Shown here in pieces: positions 42,482 to 54,910 of a stretch of DNA of 64,000 bases (within the stretch, counting starts at the first letter, position 1; each line of letters begins with the position of its first letter). A program made the translations under genes and the position numbers. Where the stretch lies: contig OY811973.1 of the NCBI GenBank assembly GCA_963681505.1, forward strand, positions 9,162,763-9,226,762, read 5' to 3'. The stretch is from Eunapius fragilis. Its lineage: Eukaryota; Porifera; Demospongiae; Spongillida; Spongillidae. Below the pieces are notes generated by a model. It did not search any database, was not told where the DNA came from, and was given only the letters and a program-made list of their open reading frames with translations.

Positions 42482-43440
42482 ATGCAACTTAACATGTTGC
42501 AACCTTTATTGCAACCTCTATTGCAACCTTTGGAAAATGCAATCAGCAAGTCATTTCTTCCTTGTCTCACTGGTCAAAACACATTCAACTGCCAACTCAG
42601 AGATTTTTTAGCCCTTCCTACTCGACTTGGTGGTCTTAGTATCATTAAGTCAGTTGATCAATCTCAGCTTATTTTTGACAATTCAACCAGACTCACTAGG
42701 CCCTGGTTGACCTCATTCTCCAACAATCAACATCCTTGCCATTCGAAGTCATAGAAGCTCAATCCACTGCCATAGACGTGAGATACGTCATGAGGTAAAA
42801 CAGTCTCAGTCTGTCCTTTGTAATGAGCTGTTCACTAAGTTACCGGCTTCTCTTCAGCGATCAATGGAAGTTGCCAGTGAAACTGGTGCCTCCACATGGC
42901 TTTCCATGCTACCTATCCAAGAGCATGGCTTGGCCTTACATAAAAGAGCATTTAGAGATTCTCTTTGTTTGTGCTATGGTTGGCAGCCTAACCTGCTTCC
43001 TTCGACCTGTGTTTGTGGCAAGATATTTTCTATTGAACATGCCTTAAACTGTCCCTGTGGTGGTTATCCATCTATTTGGTACTATGAGTTACAGGACATC
43101 ACTGCAACATTGCATACTGAAGTTTGCCACAGTGTTGGAACCAAGCCTGGTCTACAACCTTTATCTGGTGAGGTTCTCAAGTACAAGACAGCAAATGATG
43201 TGAATGATGCTCGTGTAGACATTGTTGCAGAGAACTTTTGGTGTCGTAACAGATAGAAGAGCTATCTTGATGTCAAAGTGTTCAATCCTTTTGCCAAGTC
43301 TTATGTGAAAGAATCATTGACCCAATGCTATCATCATTTAGAAATGGACAAGAAACGTACCTAAGAAGCCAGAGTTCGTGAAGTAGAACTTCGATGTTTC
43401 ACACCACTGCATGGTGTTTACTACTTCTGGTGGATTAGAG
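42482..43440 (+). pseudogene. Non-LTR retrotransposon pol C-terminal relic, second family
   Basis: Reads LENAISKSFLPCLTGQN, LALPTRLGGLSIIKSV, then EIRHEVKQSQSVLCNELFTK, TGASTWLSMLPIQEHGLALH, FRDSLCLCYGWQPNLLPSTC and VCGKIFSIEHALNCPCGGYP. After a stop at about 43254 the frame continues SYLDVKVFNPFAKSYVKES. This block order (GASTWL...HGxALHKxAFRDxLxLRYGWQ, then a Cys/His knuckle) is typical of a very common pol family in sponge genomes. Frameshifts near 42750 and 43255 make it dead. Confidence 0.7.
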
Positions 43441-43832
43441 ATCCTGCTGCCAATTAAAACCTTCTAGAAGTGGCTTGCATCACTTATTGCAGAAAAGCAC
43501 TCTCAGCCATATTGCCTAACCCTTTTTTGGCTTCGTACTAAATTGAGCTTTTCATTGCTACGTTCTGCAATCATGTGTCACTGTGGCTCTAGATCGTCAT
43601 ACCATCGAGGCTCATGCTCCCCACTAGACTCTGCCATTGATCTGTCCTGCTCAGCAGGCAGAAATGTTTAGTGCCTTGTTTATTTGCCCTAATGTTTGTG
43701 TATCTTGTATTAAATAGTTATAAATAATGGTTTAATTATTAAAAGTCGTTATTAAAATGTGTTTCTGCCTGAATACATTGTTACTTCTATCCAATTTACA
43801 ACCAGATTTGTATGCAGTTGACTGGGAGGGTC
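43441..43832. other. No supportable gene
   Basis: Sequence following the pol relic, possibly the element's degraded 3' part (ctgctcagcaggcagaaatg near 43649). No poly(A) tail seen. Confidence 0.35.
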
Positions 43833-44129
43833 CTACGGTCTGTGTGCGTTTCCGCCATTTCGATTTCTCTATTAATGGCACTCTTGCTTGTCCATTTTAT
43901 TGCCATTTTTTGATCTTTCGTTTTATGACATAATCACATTTTGCCATATACTCGCCTCAATTTCGATGGGAGCTTGGATTGGGAAGTCGAGAATTCGAAC
44001 GATTGCGTAAAATTGGTTCAATGATTGGTTTTGTCAAATTTAAATACTTTATAAAATCGAAAATTTGGTATGCAACCAAAGTGTGTCCGGAATGGAATCG
44101 GGCTTTCTAATAACTACGTAGCCACACCA
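43833..44129 (+). repeat. Dispersed repeat, copy 2 (partner 2730-3043)
   Basis: Same orientation as copy 1, with shared blocks cgtttccgccatttcg, gatgggagcttggattggg and ggaatcgggctttctaataa. Boundaries coincide at both ends. Confidence 0.7.
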
Positions 44130-44764
44130 TATCTCGCACTGCTGTTTGCTGCTGGACACAATTCAGATAATTGGCTAATACGGTATACCTTTTGAATAGT
44201 GTAAAATAATTTACTTTTAGAGCTCATTATAATTCGTACTTTTTGTGACCCACATTTCGTGCTTTTTTCAAGTCATAGCTTTGAGATGATTTGATCTTTC
44301 GTACTCCCTATCATCGCACTAAGGAAAATCTCCAACGCGCACAGCCTACAATATTACTCGAATGGTTGCGCATCGTTTTTATACGCCCATGTGATGGAGG
44401 CGGTAACTGAGAGGGGGTACTTCGATCGTGTGTAGCAAAGACAGCGACAATAGAATTTAGGTCAGCGAGTTATGACATTAACACGACAGATCAAGAAGCA
44501 TATTTATAACAATTAGAACAAGCCACAGTTTTGTTTTACCAACCTACGCGGTGTGTGTATTTTTGGAATAATCGGTGCGGTTTGAATGGAGCATCACTAC
44601 ATTAACTAAGGTCAGGAGCGATGCAGGGTGTGTGGTCGCTTGCTTGTGGCACCTGAAAAGAAACCATAGCGTTCAAATCAGTGCACAGAGTTTGCTGCAG
44701 ATTTACACTTGGTATTCTATTAACAACATCCACCCATGCACTCAAATTCTGTTATCAATGCAAA
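44130..44764. other. No supportable gene
   Basis: About 630 bp between the dispersed repeat and the minisatellite. No recognisable gene or repeat. Confidence 0.35.
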
Positions 44765-45130
44765 CAAGTTATGAGGGTGGTATTAATAGCTGAGATGAGG
44801 GTACAGGTGGCTGAGATGAGACTGGTACTGGTGGCTGAGATGAGGCTGGTACTGGTGGCTGGGATGAGGCTGGTACTGGTGGCTGAGATGACAAGTGGCT
44901 GAGATGAGGCTGGTATTGGTGGCTGAGGTGACAGGTGGCTGAGATGAGGCTGGTACTGGCTGAGATTAGATGGGTACAGGTGGCTGAGATGAAGTTGGTA
45001 CTGGCTGAGATAAGACTGGTACTGGCTGAGATGACAAGTGGCTGAGATGAGGTTGGTACTGGCTGAGATAAGACTGGTACAGGTGACTGAGATGAGACTG
45101 GCCGGTAGAGGTGGCTGAGATGAGATTGGT
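44765..45130 (+). repeat. GCTGAGATGAGGCTGGTACT minisatellite
   Basis: Irregular units of 18-24 bases, GTGGCTGAGATGAG with GCTGGTACTG, about 16 copies. Non-coding. Confidence 0.85.
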
Positions 45131-45548
45131 ACTAAAATGTGCGCGATAGATAGAAATTACCCATAGATGCCGTGTACAATAATTTTATTACGCGGAATTC
45201 ATGTCCGCAATTGCTGGCCATGTGAATTTCCTATATTTTTAACCAGTGATCAGAAATCTGCTCTGGACATTGAAATAAGCCACTTGCCGTCACTATCAGG
45301 TGTGAACATCCAGGTGTGCTTGATTAGTCATTATATGGCTGCTAAGCTCTTTATTCACTCTGTTTGCCAACTGTAAATTATTCATAACTTATGCATATCT
45401 CCGACACAACCATACCCATAACAGCAGCTGTAGAACTGAAGAAAAGCATCTTCTGGTTGGAGCTGTTATTGTTGATGACTTAATACCCATACGCGCAACT
45501 ACCAGATCTAATTATCAGTTGTTTATTTACCGCAAATATTCAAACAAG
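45131..45548. other. Upstream region of NLR C
   Basis: About 420 bp before the start codon of gene C. No TATA box stands out; one 69-codon frame is not convincing. Confidence 0.35.
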
Positions 45549-48500
45549 ATGAGCAGCGAGTCGGAGATTGGTCCGTTCGAAGTGGACTTAGACCGTACGT
45601 GTTCGGAAACCCATCTAGCTATGATTGCCAACGACCTCACCGATTGGGAGTTGTTAGCTTACGGGCTTGGGCTGTCGGATGTAGAAGTGGAAGAGGTGGA
45701 CCGAACGTACAGAGCACTTTCACTTAAAAGGGTCAAGATGCTCTTGAAGTGGAAGAATAAGTATAAGGAAGATGCCACGTACCAACGATTGGCTACAGCC
45801 TTCAGTTTACTTAAAAGAAATGATATGGCGGATCGTGTTTGCCAAGTATCAGCCACGCCCTCTGCTGACAGTGGCGTTCATTACACGTCGAAATTCGCAC
45901 AACACCTGAAAACATGGTACACGTCCATTGATCCCGATCCTGGTGTCTGGCCGCCAATCAAAGGAGGGAAATTCTGTAAACTCCACATGCAAAAAGTTGA
46001 AATTCAAACCAACAGCGCCGAGGAACGTTTTGATAACATGCCCTGTACATCGAGGAATAGGGTCACCATTGAGCTAGAGAGTATATTTGATGTGAGCATT
46101 TCTGAAAAGGACCGGAAGAGAAAGAAGGTGATCTTGATAGAAGGAGCACCAGGGTCAGGAAAGAGCACATTACTTTGTCACTTGAGTGAGAAGTGGGCAT
46201 CAGGTGAGCTCTTTCAAGAATTCCATTTGGTAATATACATCAGGCTGCGTGAGTACAACACCACCCAGTCACTGCGTTCTGTGGCTGACATACTTCCATG
46301 CAGCAGTGATATGAAGGAGAGTGCATGGGATGAGATAAAGACTGCTAATGGAAAGGGTGTGTTGTTCTTATTGGATGGGTGGGACGAACTTCCACAGAGC
46401 ATGCAAACTAACTCCATTTTTAAAGATATCATAAAATCATCACCAAAGTATCCGCTGCTACCCAGTACAGTAGTAGTGACTTCGCGTTATGTGTCTTCTG
46501 ATGACCTCCTGTCCCTGACAACATCCCATTTGGAAATACTGGGATTTACTGACCACGAGGTCAATGAATGCATCCTGGACACCACAAGCAATAACGATGA
46601 AGCTACACATGCTCTAATGGCAGCACTGGAGTCACGGCCATCTTTGTTAAGCAGCTGTTATCTTCCACTGAATGTTAGAATAATATCATATATATTTCAA
46701 GTAAGACGGGATAACCTACCTTTCACCTTGTTGGAAATATATAAGTTACTGGTTCTTAATTGCATTCAACGCCATGTTCGAAATAAAGAGCCTGATAAGG
46801 ACCATGATGACATCATCTCTTTAGAAACTCTTCCACAGGAACTGTGTGCATCATTTCATTCTCTCTGTGAGTTAGCCTTTAATGGTTTAATTGAGGATAA
46901 AATGATTTTTACCAAGAATGAATTGCGTTCAATTCCTGATCATCTAAGCCTTTTACATGGAGCCAAGATACATGAAGGAAGTGGTCCTCAAATGAAATAC
47001 GCTTTCTTTCACCACAACATACAAGGATTGCTAGCAGCTATTCATATGTCAAAGATCCCTCCTGGAGACCAATTGGACTATTTCCAAAAGATCTTTGGTG
47101 AATCAAGGTTTGATGTAATGATTCAGTTCTATGCAGGAGTCACATCCCTTCAATTAACTGGTATTTATGGCATACTTTATAACACAATGTCCATGTCCAG
47201 GAAAGAGATTAAACGGCTAAATGCACATACATGTATGATGTTTTTTTTATCTCCATCTGCTTTAAACTATATTAATCGCGTATACCTGCCTACTATGGAT
47301 TTAAGAGATGAGCAATATGAAATAGTGAGTTCCATCCTTAAGCCAGGTGAAAATGAGATCAAGAAAAACCTTAGATCTGGCAAGATTAATGCTGAAAATT
47401 TTTGCGAACTGACGGTGGGCAATGATTTGAAAGCTTCTGTTTTCAAGGTGAGTGAGCAATAATGTATTTCTATGCCATGACTTGCAACGAAACAAGTGTT
47501 TATAACAGATAGGGCAAGCCAGGTGGGTGGGAGAGGCAAGTTTTGAAAGGTTGCCCCTGGCTTGATCATATTATATCTCTGTTTTGATGTCCTGTGATTA
47601 CTATGTCAGCAAGTCCTGGCATTTGATACTGCTGATGTGGGCCGGTCTAAATCACTGTATAGGTAGGACTTGTACGCTAGCCCCCTGTGACCATATGTGC
47701 GTCCTCATGTCCTGGTAGAAGACTGCAGAGTTCATTGGAACACAATACCTTGGAGAATGTACTATAATTGTTTAGCAGGATGGTGAGAAAGTGAAATACT
47801 TTTTCCGTGGATTTAGCAATCAATGTCGTCTACATGTTCATTGAACTATGTATGTGCTAAACTGCAGGGTTGCTTTGATTAAACTGAAATGGGTACTGAT
47901 GCAGTAATATGTGTTTTAGCAGAACATTATAGTTCATGCCTGGGCAGTTGTTACTAACTTTACATAACTAATTGATTATATTTCTACATTATAAAGCAAT
48001 TTAATAAATTTATATTCTGCATCTAAGTGATATTATACCCGACAATAATCTCCCATACAGTATACTGCAAGTAACAATATTAGTATGTACAGGCATATGA
48101 ATATACTTTGCTTTGTTTTAGGCAATTGTGAACAACACACCTCCAAATAGCATTGGAAAGGAAATGCTGTTATCAGCAAACTGCCTCTATGAAGCAAACA
48201 ACCCAGCATTATATGTGCCATTTCCTTATGGATTCAATCTTGTCATTGCACATATTCTACTTTCACCATCTGATTGCCTATCCCTGGGATGCCTCATTGC
48301 AAGGTCAAGTATCACTGAGGTTGTACTAATAGAGTGCAATCTGTCACCTAGCTGTATGAGGTCACTCACTCAAGGTCTTGGAAGTCAGCCATCCTGCATA
48401 GAGACACTTGGTCTTTTAACCTGTTCAATTGATGAACAATCTGTTGCAGTTCTGTCTGACTGGATCATGACTTGTAATGTCAGGACATTTGGACTGTCCT

Positions 48501-49101
48501 ATTGTGACTTTGGATACAATGGCCTGGCCTGCATACTAAAGTCATTGAAGGGTCGTTCAGTACACGATCTTCACTTGATCCTATCAAATGTGCAGGTCAA
48601 TGAAAGCAATGATTTTGTACTTCAGGACTTTATCACCTCTACCCCATCTTTGGAGACTTTAGATTTGTCATTCAACTTTCAATTCAGCAATATTGGAGCC
48701 AGCTGCATTGCACAGGCACTTCGACATGACATCACTCTTAAAACCTTAAATATATCTTATTGTGGAATCTCTTGCCTGGAGCAAGGATGCTATCTGATGG
48801 CCTACAAGCAAACACCAGCTTGAATGGCCTTGATTTAAGTGGGAACAATATTGGTGATGATGGCATTGCTTATCTTTGTAAATCTCTTCAGCTCAATAAG
48901 ACACTTAGAACATTAGAGGTGAGCATTTGTGGGTTGACAAAGCTTGGGATTCAACCCTTAGCAGTGATGCTTACCTTCAATACAACCATTAGAGAAATAT
49001 CCTGGGCTTCTGGTGTTCCCATGACAACAGTTGCAACACTCAAGGAATGGCTAGCATCATTGGGATTGTTAACTCCTTATGTCGAGGCTGTTTTGTTCTA
49101 A
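45549..49101 (+). CDS. NLR-type receptor (DEATH-NACHT-LRR), gene C, one frameshift
   Basis: Exon 1 45549-47447 (633 codons, start MSSESEIGPFEVDLDRTCSE) and exon 2 48122-49101, with donor AAG|GTGAGT and acceptor GTTTTAG|GC, phase 0, as in genes A and B. DEATH-like domain, P-loop GAPGSGKST, Walker B-type VLFLLDGWDELP, then LRRs. Relative to A and B, one base is missing near 48775 (GGAATCTCTTGCCTGG against GGAATCACACTACCTGG). The frame therefore ends at YLMAYKQTPA; the next frame continues correctly (LQANTSLNGLDLSGNNIGDD to TPYVEAVLF). This is either a recent pseudogenising mutation or a sequencing error. The N-terminal half is very close to gene B. Its 3' half belongs to the duplicated segment also at 57670-58690. 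Confidence 0.8.
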
Positions 49102-50261
49102 ACGTTTTGAGCATACTTTGGCCACTGAACATCTCTTTGGATGTGCATGTCTGTGTAGAGTAGATGGAACTTCTCTTTAGATGTGTCTATGTAGCTGGAA
49201 CATCCAAGTCCTGTGTACTTTGTAGTGATTTAATTCCTTATCCTTTTGCATCTGTTGGATGTGCTACTTTTTTAAAACTTTTTTTAAGAATAACTGCTTT
49301 TTCTCATAGCTATTCAGTCTCACATCAGGCCACTTTGTATTGTCATCACAACGTAAGTATTATTCGTCTTATGTGCCAAAAACTCCAATTATCACTTGGC
49401 ATCATGCGCATTATAATGACTTTTATCTCCCTTTTCTGTTATGTTTGGTGATCTAGATACGTGCCCACACTGGCAAAGAAAACAGCCATGCCAATTAAAA
49501 TATCAACTACAGATGATCTCACAACAGTACCGGCTCGGTCATAGAAAAATTTCGCAGCTCGCTCATAGAGAAAATGAAGTTACATTGGTTGCTAAGAACA
49601 CTGATGTTCAGTTCTTTAGTTACTAATGTATACGCTTTATTTTCTCTATCATCGAGCTGCGAAATTTCTCTATGACCGAGCCGATACATGTACTGTGGTG
49701 AGATTATAATGGGTAGCCATATACATGCACACACCTTAGCCTTGACCTGCATGATGGCCAGCTGTGATGTACGAAGTATAACGTTAACACTGCATGATAT
49801 AAGAGCCTTTTGAAGACCACACTAGTCAATTTACAAGCATTCCATGTCACGTATTGGAGGTGTCTTCAATAGCTTCTGTAACTGATCCTGCGCAAATGAG
49901 CGAGTAAATATGCTTTTTAATAGAATTTGTGTTCATTTCACACACAGCTCAAAATAGATTTATTTAACCCACTACAGGATTTGCATAATGTGCAGTATAA
50001 TTATATCTGAGATGCAATGGATTCTGAATGTACTCTACTTGAAATCTGATTCTCACAATCATGGCTTGCATTGATCTCGGCAAACACACCCACACCCTCC
50101 TGGGGAATTGTTCACAGATAAAGCTGATTTCATGACTTGTGAAACAATGAGTGCAAAGGTCACCAATAGGGAAGGGGAGGAGGGAGGGGGTAAAATGGAC
50201 AGAATGGGAACAATAGGACAACCAACCAATCCACTCCCAAAAAATAATAATTTTTATCTTA
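49102..50261. other. Spacer between NLR C and the ZMYND8-like copy
   Basis: No gene; part of the duplicated segment. It holds the foldback element at 49516-49706, which is missing from the other copy. Confidence 0.6.
49516..49706. mobile_element. Foldback MITE with an empty site in the other duplicate
   Basis: Inverted ends TCTCACAACAGTACCGG-like and GTACTGTGGTGAGA-like; inner arms GGCTCGGTCATAGAAA / CTCTATGACCGAGCC and TTTCGCAGCTCG / CGAGCTGCGAAA. In the duplicate at about 58880-58900 the flanks join directly (gatgatgtcactaacggatagcc), so the element inserted after the duplication or was lost from the other copy. Confidence 0.7.
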
Positions 50262-53200
50262 TCAAAACGGTTTGAAGAAGCCTTGTGCTTGGGAAGACGA
50301 AGCTTGCATTGTAGGGAGCATGTGGTGAGGGTATCCATCACCAAGCAGCACGGGCTGAGAGTATGACCAGTTGTATCCACCAGGTTGGCTCTGAATGGAG
50401 TGAGGGTTGCTAGGCGCTGAAGAGGCGGGGCTCATCGGTCCCTGCTGACCGTGCAGTGCTATGTTCACCAGCCCACCTGAGGAGGCGTGGTTCACACCTG
50501 GGGGCACGCCCTCTCCAGCGTGCTGGAGGGGAATCCCGTGGGAGTGGAGCATGATGGGGTTCCCCCCAGTAATGACCTCACGCTTGGTCACACCCTGTCC
50601 TTGACGAGCAGCATGTTTCGAATGTGGTAAGGTGGGGAAGTGGGGTTGGTGGCAGGAAGAATTAACCCCTCGGCTTCCATGCTCGGGTGATCCATTTGGT
50701 GCTGTTCCATCATGATCTTTGAATTCATGTGGGACTCTGAATTCATGTTGTGGTGGCATGGAAGGCATGCTGGACACCATCTGGGACTGGGGAGGAGGAG
50801 CGTGGTGACTGTAGACAAAGACGTTGGATTGCTGGTCCTGGTTTTTTTTAATGGGAGACATGATGGCCTGGGGATGAGACCCTCTAGAATTTGACGGTCC
50901 TCCACTCCCACCCCTCACTGGTGACCACAGGGGTACGTGGGGGAGGCATCTGTTGGAGCTGTGTGCACTGCTTCATGTGCTCCGGCCAATGGGCTTGCTG
51001 GCACTGCTCGTTGCAGTAGTTTGCATTCCAACAGCAATTGTACTGAGCCTCCTTCAAGCAATAGCTGCACTGTTGAGGGAGAGGTAGTTATTGGTAGGGG
51101 AGGAGGATGAGGTATGGAAGGGAGGAGTGCTTTATGTGAGGAGGATGTTGTGTGTTTATGAAGATGTTATACAGTGCAGGGTGATAATTGGATAGGTGTC
51201 ATACCCATTTCTTCGTCTTGGTTTCGACAATGGCAATATCCTTCTCTGCTTCAGACTGCCTCCTCACCTCATTCACCACCTGTTCCCTCTCCAAGGCAGC
51301 TGATGCCCTAACCTGATGTGGTGGGAGAAGCCATTGGGGGAGGGGCAAAGTGAAGCCACAGGACTTAATAGCTTTATTAGGTGGGAAAGGCATAAGCTGA
51401 GGTTGAAAATGGAGTAGATGAAGACTTATAGTACTATAAATACATGCAGAACAAATCAGTAATTTGCTTTCAGCTTCACCATCTCCTCCAACCCCTCCCT
51501 CTCCCATCCATCCCATCTCCCCTCCCCTCACACCACCACACCCCTCACAGGAGGAGGTATCTCACCACTTCCAGTTGCTGCCTCATCTCTGCCTTCAGCT
51601 CCTTCCTCAGCTGCTCCAGGTACCCCTGGGAGGAGGGTACGGGCCACCCCATGTGCAGCTGTTTCTTCAGCTGCTTGGCTCCCATCTTGCCCTTGGCCTC
51701 AAAGGTAGAGAGCATCTCAATGAGGACAGTCTTAATGGACGTCATCAGCTGGAGGGAGATTGGGAGGACAAAGGGTTAATGCATAATACTAGATAGAGAC
51801 AGACACACATACATGTACACATATGCACACACACACACGTCTCTGGAAATACGCATGATACTTCACACAACACACACAATTTTCTACTCACCTTTTCAGT
51901 AAAATACTTGAAGCCCAGGTCCCCAGGCTGCCCCGTCAAAAGGTCCATCCGAGCCTTGAAGGTGCGATCCACTTGTCTAATGGTGTCCGCCAACAGGCCA
52001 TTACCATTACTCGTCCCTCTACCACCAGCCTGGGCCACCTCCATTGCAGGAAGGGGGAGGAGGGTTGTGGCAGCAGCCTGGGGAGGAGGATGGGGTTGGG
52101 ACTGGGGAGGAGTAGATTCGCTGGTAGCAACTATCACGCTCGGCACGGCAGTTACCATGGTGATGATGTGCGGAGTCAGGTGGGAGGCACTGCTGGGGTT
52201 GTGAGGTTGTACCTTTCCCTTAGGCGTCCTGACGACCGGAGGAGGAGGGTTCTCTGGGTCGTTTCCCTTCCTCTTCCTCACCCTCTTCTGGTCTAGTTCC
52301 ACCACAGCAATGGCTGTTTTCTCCTTGGGATAGATGCTGCTGAACTGGCTGGAGAGAGACGTCTGACCCTGTTCCCCGTCCCCGGAGGGCACAGTGGGAG
52401 GGGCAGGAGGGGGACGGGGAGAAACCCCCGGCTCATCCTGGACCAACCCTGCGGATGACACGACGGGTGGGGAGTTTGGAGCAGGGTTTAGCGATGGAGA
52501 CACCGGACCCCCTGCCGACAATGGGGGTGCGGTCAGTGATTTGTTTTGGTTCGGGGTGGAGGGGATGAGGACCGGTTGGCCACACCCCAACTGGGCCACC
52601 CTGCGCACGGCTAAGCTGGTGGCTATGTCAGACAACGCCTCCCCAGGTCTCCCCTTTGTCCTCTTGAAGCGGGTGGGCGTGTGGAGGTATGGGGAGGAGG
52701 AAGACGAGGAGGTGGAGGCAAGGAATCCTCCGGTGGGTGTGGTCGCCCTGGTAACCTCCGGAGCAAAGTCAAGACCAATGGGCGTGGCCACAGTCCTCTT
52801 GATGGTCCCAAGGAGGGAGCGGCTGGCGGAGGGGGCCACCCTGATGGACTTGTCCCCCCCACCTCCTCCTCCTCCTCTCCGCTCGCTGGGGCCCAGGTCT
52901 ATCTGGAGCTCTGGTTCACTCTCGGGACTGGAGGGCTCGGAGATGCTGTCGTTCCCCTGGAAGAGGGCAGCCATGTTGCCCCCGTCGTCGTGACTACTGA
53001 CCACCACCAGCTGTGGGGGACAGGGGATGTGGTTGGAGACAGAGATCTGATTGGACGATAGGCTCTCCTGCAGGCCGTCATTGCTGTCGGGGAAGTCAAA
53101 CTCAGACATGGCGCCATTGCTGTCCCCATTGCTTGACTGCAGCTTCTCGTCCTTTGGCTTCATGGAGAGGGGTTTCCCCTCCTTGGACGGCTTTGGGACC

Positions 53201-53389
53201 TTGTCAAACTCCACCAGGTGGTAGGGTTTTCCCCCACCCATCTGTTCCAGCATGGCGCTGATGTTCTGTCGGTACTTCTGGAGCTCGTGCATGGCTACCT
53301 GCCAGTGTTGGGTCTTGGTGGTAGGGGTAGGAGGAGGTCCTGTGAGAGGCTGGATACAGGACTTGGGGACCAAGGACCTATGGGGTTAA

Positions 53390-53990
53390 AGCAAGAAATA
53401 AGGAGTGAAGGGAGAGGGGTGACAGTGAAGGGAGAGGGGTGGCAGTGAAGGGAGAGGGGTGACAGTGAAGGGAGAGGAGTGACAGTGAAGGGAGAGGGGT
53501 GACAGTGAAGGGAGAGGGGTGACAGTGAAGGGAGAGGGGTGACAGTGACGGGGGAGGGGTGACAGTGAAGGGAGAGGGGTGACAGTGACGGGGGAGGGGT
53601 GACAGTGAAGGGAGAGGGGTGACAGTGAAGGGAGAGGGGTGACAGTGACGGGGGAGGGGTGACAGTGAAGGGAGAGGGGTGACAGTGAAGGGAGAGGGGT
53701 GACAGTGAAGGGAGAGGGGTGACAGTGAAGGGAGAGGGGTGACAGTGAAGGGAGAGGGTGACAGTGAAGGGAGCGGGGTGACAGTGAAGGGTGAGGGGTC
53801 ACGGTGAAGGGAGGGGGTGACAGTGAAGGGAGACAGTGACAGTGAAGGGAGAGGGGTGACAGTGAAGGGAGAGGGGTGACATTGAAGGGAGAGGGGTGAC
53901 AGTGAAGGAGAGGGGTGACAGTGAAGGGAGAGGGGTGACAGTGAAGGGGAAGGTGACAGTGAAGGAGAGTGGTGACAAGAGTGAAGGTGT
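53390..53990 (-). repeat. 20-21-bp intronic minisatellite
   Basis: About 28 units of GTGACAGTGAAGGGAGAGGG with few variants (GACGGGGGAGG), inside the intron between the second PWWP exon and the large middle exon. A long minus-strand open frame across it is an artefact of the repeat. Confidence 0.9.
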
Positions 53991-54091
53991 TAGTAACAAT
54001 AAAGCAAAAGGATATGGGGGGAGTGGTGAAGTAGGAGACCAAGGATACGTGCACTAAGGGATACTGTACCAACCTATCATGTTGTCCAAAG

Positions 54092-54277
54092 AACCTTACA
54101 TCACACTTATCTGATGTCTCACTGATAAGCTGTGAGCACATGTTAAGGTTAGGTTATGAAGTGATATATGGGTGTGAAGGAGTATACTCCTTCACACCCA
54201 TATATCACTTCATAACCTAACCTTAACATGTGCTCACAGCTTATCAGTGAGACATCAGATAAGTGTGATGTAAGGTT
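54092..54277. repeat. Exact 186-bp palindrome that includes exon sequence
   Basis: Two 93-base arms are exact reverse complements with no spacer; the centre is GGAGTA|TACTCC between 54184 and 54185. The left arm holds the 5' part and acceptor of the second PWWP exon (54092-54129), and the right arm repeats it inverted. Confidence 0.85.
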
Positions 54278-54639
54278 ATATAGTGTTACCTTAGCGGGCC
54301 ACAAGGGGTATCCCCTGACCTTGGCTAGCACAACATGATGGGGAGGATACTGATGGGAGGGAGGGAGGGAGAGGGAGGGAGGAGAAGGAGAGAGGAGGAG
54401 AGTTGATGAGGGAAAATGAGGAAGATAGTTGATTTCCCCACATAGCCAATTCATCCAATAGATGCCCACCATTGCTCAAAATGGAATATTGGTTTGAGTA
54501 CATGATATGATGTCACTGGTCACAACCATTAAGGGTGTTGGCTCTTTGGAAGGAGGTACTATCAGGAGGTCCGGACACCCCCCTTCCAGCCGATCATGAA
54601 TAAATTAACGCGAATTAAAGTACGTCTTCATCATATTAA

Positions 54640-54910
54640 CCCCTTGGCGACAAGGGGGGGGGGCCCGTAGGGGGGTGGGGGTGGGGGCCGCGGGGGGAGG
54701 GGGGGGGGGGGGGGACCTGATAGATATATGTCGCCCTGATGATATAAATACAACGAAAACGCGCCGAAGTAACATGATAACAGTAAAAAGCGGCCCAAGA
54801 CCCCGGGTACATCTTTACGCGCAATACTTCGTAGCCACGCCCAAACCATGATTATTAACGCCCTTCCCCTTTGCCCCAAAAAAATTTCTGGATCCGCCCC
54901 TGCCTTATGC
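54640..54910 (-). repeat. G-rich non-autonomous element end
   Basis: A G-rich core (about 54651-54715, several runs of 6-12 G), followed to the right by ttctggatccgcccctgc, the same terminal motif as the MITE at 2170-2455. The opposite end is not certain. Confidence 0.5.

Larger units (their letters stand above)
47359..52942. repeat. Segmental duplication, copy 1
   Basis: Collinear and mostly above about 90% identical by eye with 57670-64000, in the same orientation. It contains the NLR C exon 1 end, its intron and exon 2, the spacer, and the 3' exons of a ZMYND8-like gene. The homology begins at atcaagaaaaacctt (47359) against atcaagaggaacctt (57670). Confidence 0.85.
50262..54349 (-). pseudogene. 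ZMYND8-like chromatin reader, 5'-truncated copy 1
   Basis: Minus exons: 54349-54290 (HHVVLAKVRGYPLWPAK) and 54129-54074 (CDVRFFGQHDR), together the PWWP domain; 53377-51892 (542-codon low-complexity middle); 51748-51566 (coiled coil); 51312-51205 (ETKTKKW); and 51069-50262 (MYND finger [19 protein letters not shown], then a Pro/Gln/His-rich tail ending GFFKPF). Junction phases agree. PWWP plus MYND with a QHWQVAMHELQKY segment between them fits ZMYND8, a nuclear histone reader of transcriptional control. No PHD or bromodomain exon is seen beyond 54350. The last exon has an extra base near 50905, a 20-base loss near 50755 and a one-base loss near 50608. A stretch of about 240 bases present in copy 2 is missing near 52015. 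It is likely a decaying partial duplicate. Confidence 0.75.

Noticed and set aside
53386-54141. 251-codon Ser/Pro/His-rich minus frame
   Set aside because: Only its first part (CDVRFFGQHDR) is a real exon; the rest is the intronic minisatellite.
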